Shown one piece after another: positions 62,501 to 64,000 of a DNA stretch of 64,000 nt. The position numbers and the translations under genes are program-made. Positions within the stretch are counted from its first letter, which is position 1; every line of letters starts with the position of its first letter. Below the pieces are notes generated by a model, which ran no database searches, was not told the origin of the DNA, and saw nothing but the letters and a program-made list of their open reading frames with translations. The stretch lies in assembly GCA_026929865.2 (NCBI GenBank), contig CM049410.1, positions 13,687,501 to 13,751,500 on the forward strand, read 5' to 3'. This DNA comes from Hyperoplus lanceolatus (lineage: Eukaryota; Chordata; Actinopteri; Uranoscopiformes; Ammodytidae).

Positions 62501-63882
62501 ATGGCCGCAAACAACCCGTCAGTGTTTCTTCTCACGGTGAACGGACAGATTGAGGGAGCGAACGTGAGTTAAATAGTCTCGCCTAGCTTAGCAGCTAATT
62601 TCAGCCCAGCCACACTCAAACACCAGTTAGGTTACACCTTGCCTTGGCGTGAATGTGTCTGTTTGTGGTTTTTTATACGTATAAAGGTAATATGTTTTTT
62701 TTTTGTATTTCAGTTTCCCGAGTACGACAACCTGTACTGCAAATATTGCTTTGTCTATGGCCACGACTGGGCTCCCACCTCGGTGAGTGACTCGTTATTT
62801 GTGTTGTGTTTCAGATTTATATGATCATGTTTTTGTCCAACTATGTTAGCTATATTATAATGTTAACTATACAGCCAGTTAGTCTAAACTCATGCATTTT
62901 TTACCCTTTGATTATCGTCATTGTCCTCTTTTCAACTCAAACCAAAAGTAATTAATGTCATTTTTAATTGGTCTTTCATTTAATTCCAAGTTGCATAAAA
63001 CAAATCTAACTGGGCTTAAGCTGTAGGAACCCTGATGCAACCCTTTACAAATTAAAGAAATGAAGGGTGAAAATAAGCTCTGGTTTCTGTTATAAAGTGT
63101 TTGTGTGTTTCTCTGTAGGGCTTGGAGGAAGGCATCACTCAAATAACCTGTAAAGGTAGTCAGTCCTCACACAAATTGACCTGGAACTTTCCACTGGAGA
63201 CAACGTTTAAGAGCACAAACCCCTCTGGATGTGAGCCTTCATTCGTACATTAATATTAACATGATAACTGAGCTTCCAGTGAAGCATGATGGGTCCTTCG
63301 GAAAGCACCATTTGATCACTGAACCCCAATTTTCATTTTCACAGGGCCTCAGCTCGTGGTGAGCGTGTATGGCCCGGATGTGTTTGGCAACGATGTGGTC
63401 CGGGGCTATGGAGCAACACACATCCCCTTCACACCTGGACAGTCAGTATTACCTTTTACTACCCCGTCTACTTCCTCGTCTTTTTAAGGGAACTCCCGTC
63501 CAATTTTTTTTTGGACTAGTGCTTGCATTTAAGTGACTAGTTAGTATAAATTCACATCACTGCCTCAACCCCTTTAATGCCCTCACCAAGGAAAAAATAA
63601 TCTACTGTACGGGTTTTGTATTTCATATAGGCCTCTCACCAAACAGTTGACATTAAAGGGTTACCAAGGGGACGATGCTTATTTCCTTCACAAAACGTAG
63701 GCTTGAAAATAGTAAAGTATAATCTGATTTTGTTTGTTTTCGCTTTTACATTATTATTCTTGTTTATTATCTATTAGAGAAGAGTCCTTCATTCCTTTTT
63801 TTTCTTCATTTTATCTCAGACATACACAAACGATACCTATGTTTGTTCCCGAGCCCACATGGAAACTTCAGAAATTTACAAG
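62501..63882 (+). CDS. b9d1: B9 domain-containing protein 1, exons 1-5 (3' part outside the window)
   Basis: B9D1 is a B9 (C2-like) protein of the ciliary transition zone, acting with B9D2, MKS1 and Tmem231-type partners in the barrier that controls entry of membrane proteins into cilia. The coding exons are 62,501-62,563, 62,714-62,782, 63,119-63,230, 63,345-63,441 and 63,820-63,882, all with GT-AG borders and matching phases. They encode 134 residues plus two bases, against about 200 for the full protein. Matching stretches include [11 protein letters not shown] (exon 1), [16 protein letters not shown] and DWAPTS (exon 2), [10 protein letters not shown] and [19 protein letters not shown] (exon 3), [19 protein letters not shown] (exon 4) and [17 protein letters not shown] (exon 5). 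The B9 domain begins around residue 8 and is not finished here. The start fits the family's M-A-A beginning. No frameshift or stop was seen. Confidence 0.95.
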
Positions 63883-63894
63883 GTAAGATATAGT

Positions 63895-63912
63895 GTGTGT
63901 GTGTGTGTGTGT
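63895..63912. repeat. Short (GT)n in b9d1 intron 5
   Basis: Nine GT units directly after the exon 5 donor. Confidence 0.85.
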
Positions 63913-64000
63913 TGCTTTTTTTGTGTTGTGCCTGCAGTGCTGGGTAAAGCATTCGATTATTTTAGCACTATCAAATTCAAATATCTGTAGTTTTCAACAC

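Overview
The window is vertebrate nuclear DNA, almost certainly from a teleost (percomorph-type) fish. The signs are very long (CA)n/(GT)n tracts every few kilobases, several tRNA-derived SINE families of fish type, RTE-like and L2-like LINE fragments, Tc1-like and hAT-type DNA transposons, and AT-rich intergenic DNA. Only two host genes can be supported. Most long ORFs in the window are read through CA/GT tracts or lie antisense to real exons.

Left part (1-11,057, minus strand): the first coding exon (11,057-10,555) of a T-type voltage-gated calcium channel alpha-1 subunit, best match cacna1h. It has a splice acceptor upstream, so a non-coding 5' exon must lie at higher coordinates; a CpG-rich stretch at 12,890-13,210 is a candidate. 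The exon ends at an apparent U12-type AT-AC donor. The rest, 10,554 down to 1, would be the beginning of a long intron 1. It holds microsatellites, a (GATA)n tract, a tRNA-type SINE, a 285-bp hairpin and MITE-like repeats.

Middle (11,058-62,500): about 50 kb without a recognisable host gene, dense in mobile elements. It contains a 2.35-kb TIR-flanked element carrying convergent spliced ORFs (21.0-23.4 kb) and two copies of a tRNA-SINE (17.7 and 25.0 kb), with a LINE-type tail at 51.4 kb ending in similar sequence. There is also a TIR element with an internal tandem duplication (33.0-34.0 kb; diverged second copy at 57.9-58.4 kb), a 5'-truncated RTE-like LINE with a perfect 10-bp target-site duplication (34.2-36.1 kb), a Tc1-like transposase remnant (41.8-42.2 kb), a second LINE fragment (49.1-49.7 kb), a 1.6-kb foldback Tc1-like element (53.4-55.0 kb), and an hAT-type element with an 8-bp duplication that was itself hit by a TA-flanked element (59.2-60.6 kb).

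Right end (62,229-64,000, plus strand): the promoter and first five coding exons of b9d1, a B9-domain protein of the ciliary transition zone. All splice junctions are intact and an RFX X-box-like site lies about 130 bp before the ATG. The gene runs off the window.

The two host genes point away from each other with about 50 kb between them, and nothing suggests they work together. The most unusual items are the AT-AC donor of the channel exon, the element-borne spliced ORF at 22.0-22.95 kb, the foldback Tc1 and the nested hAT.
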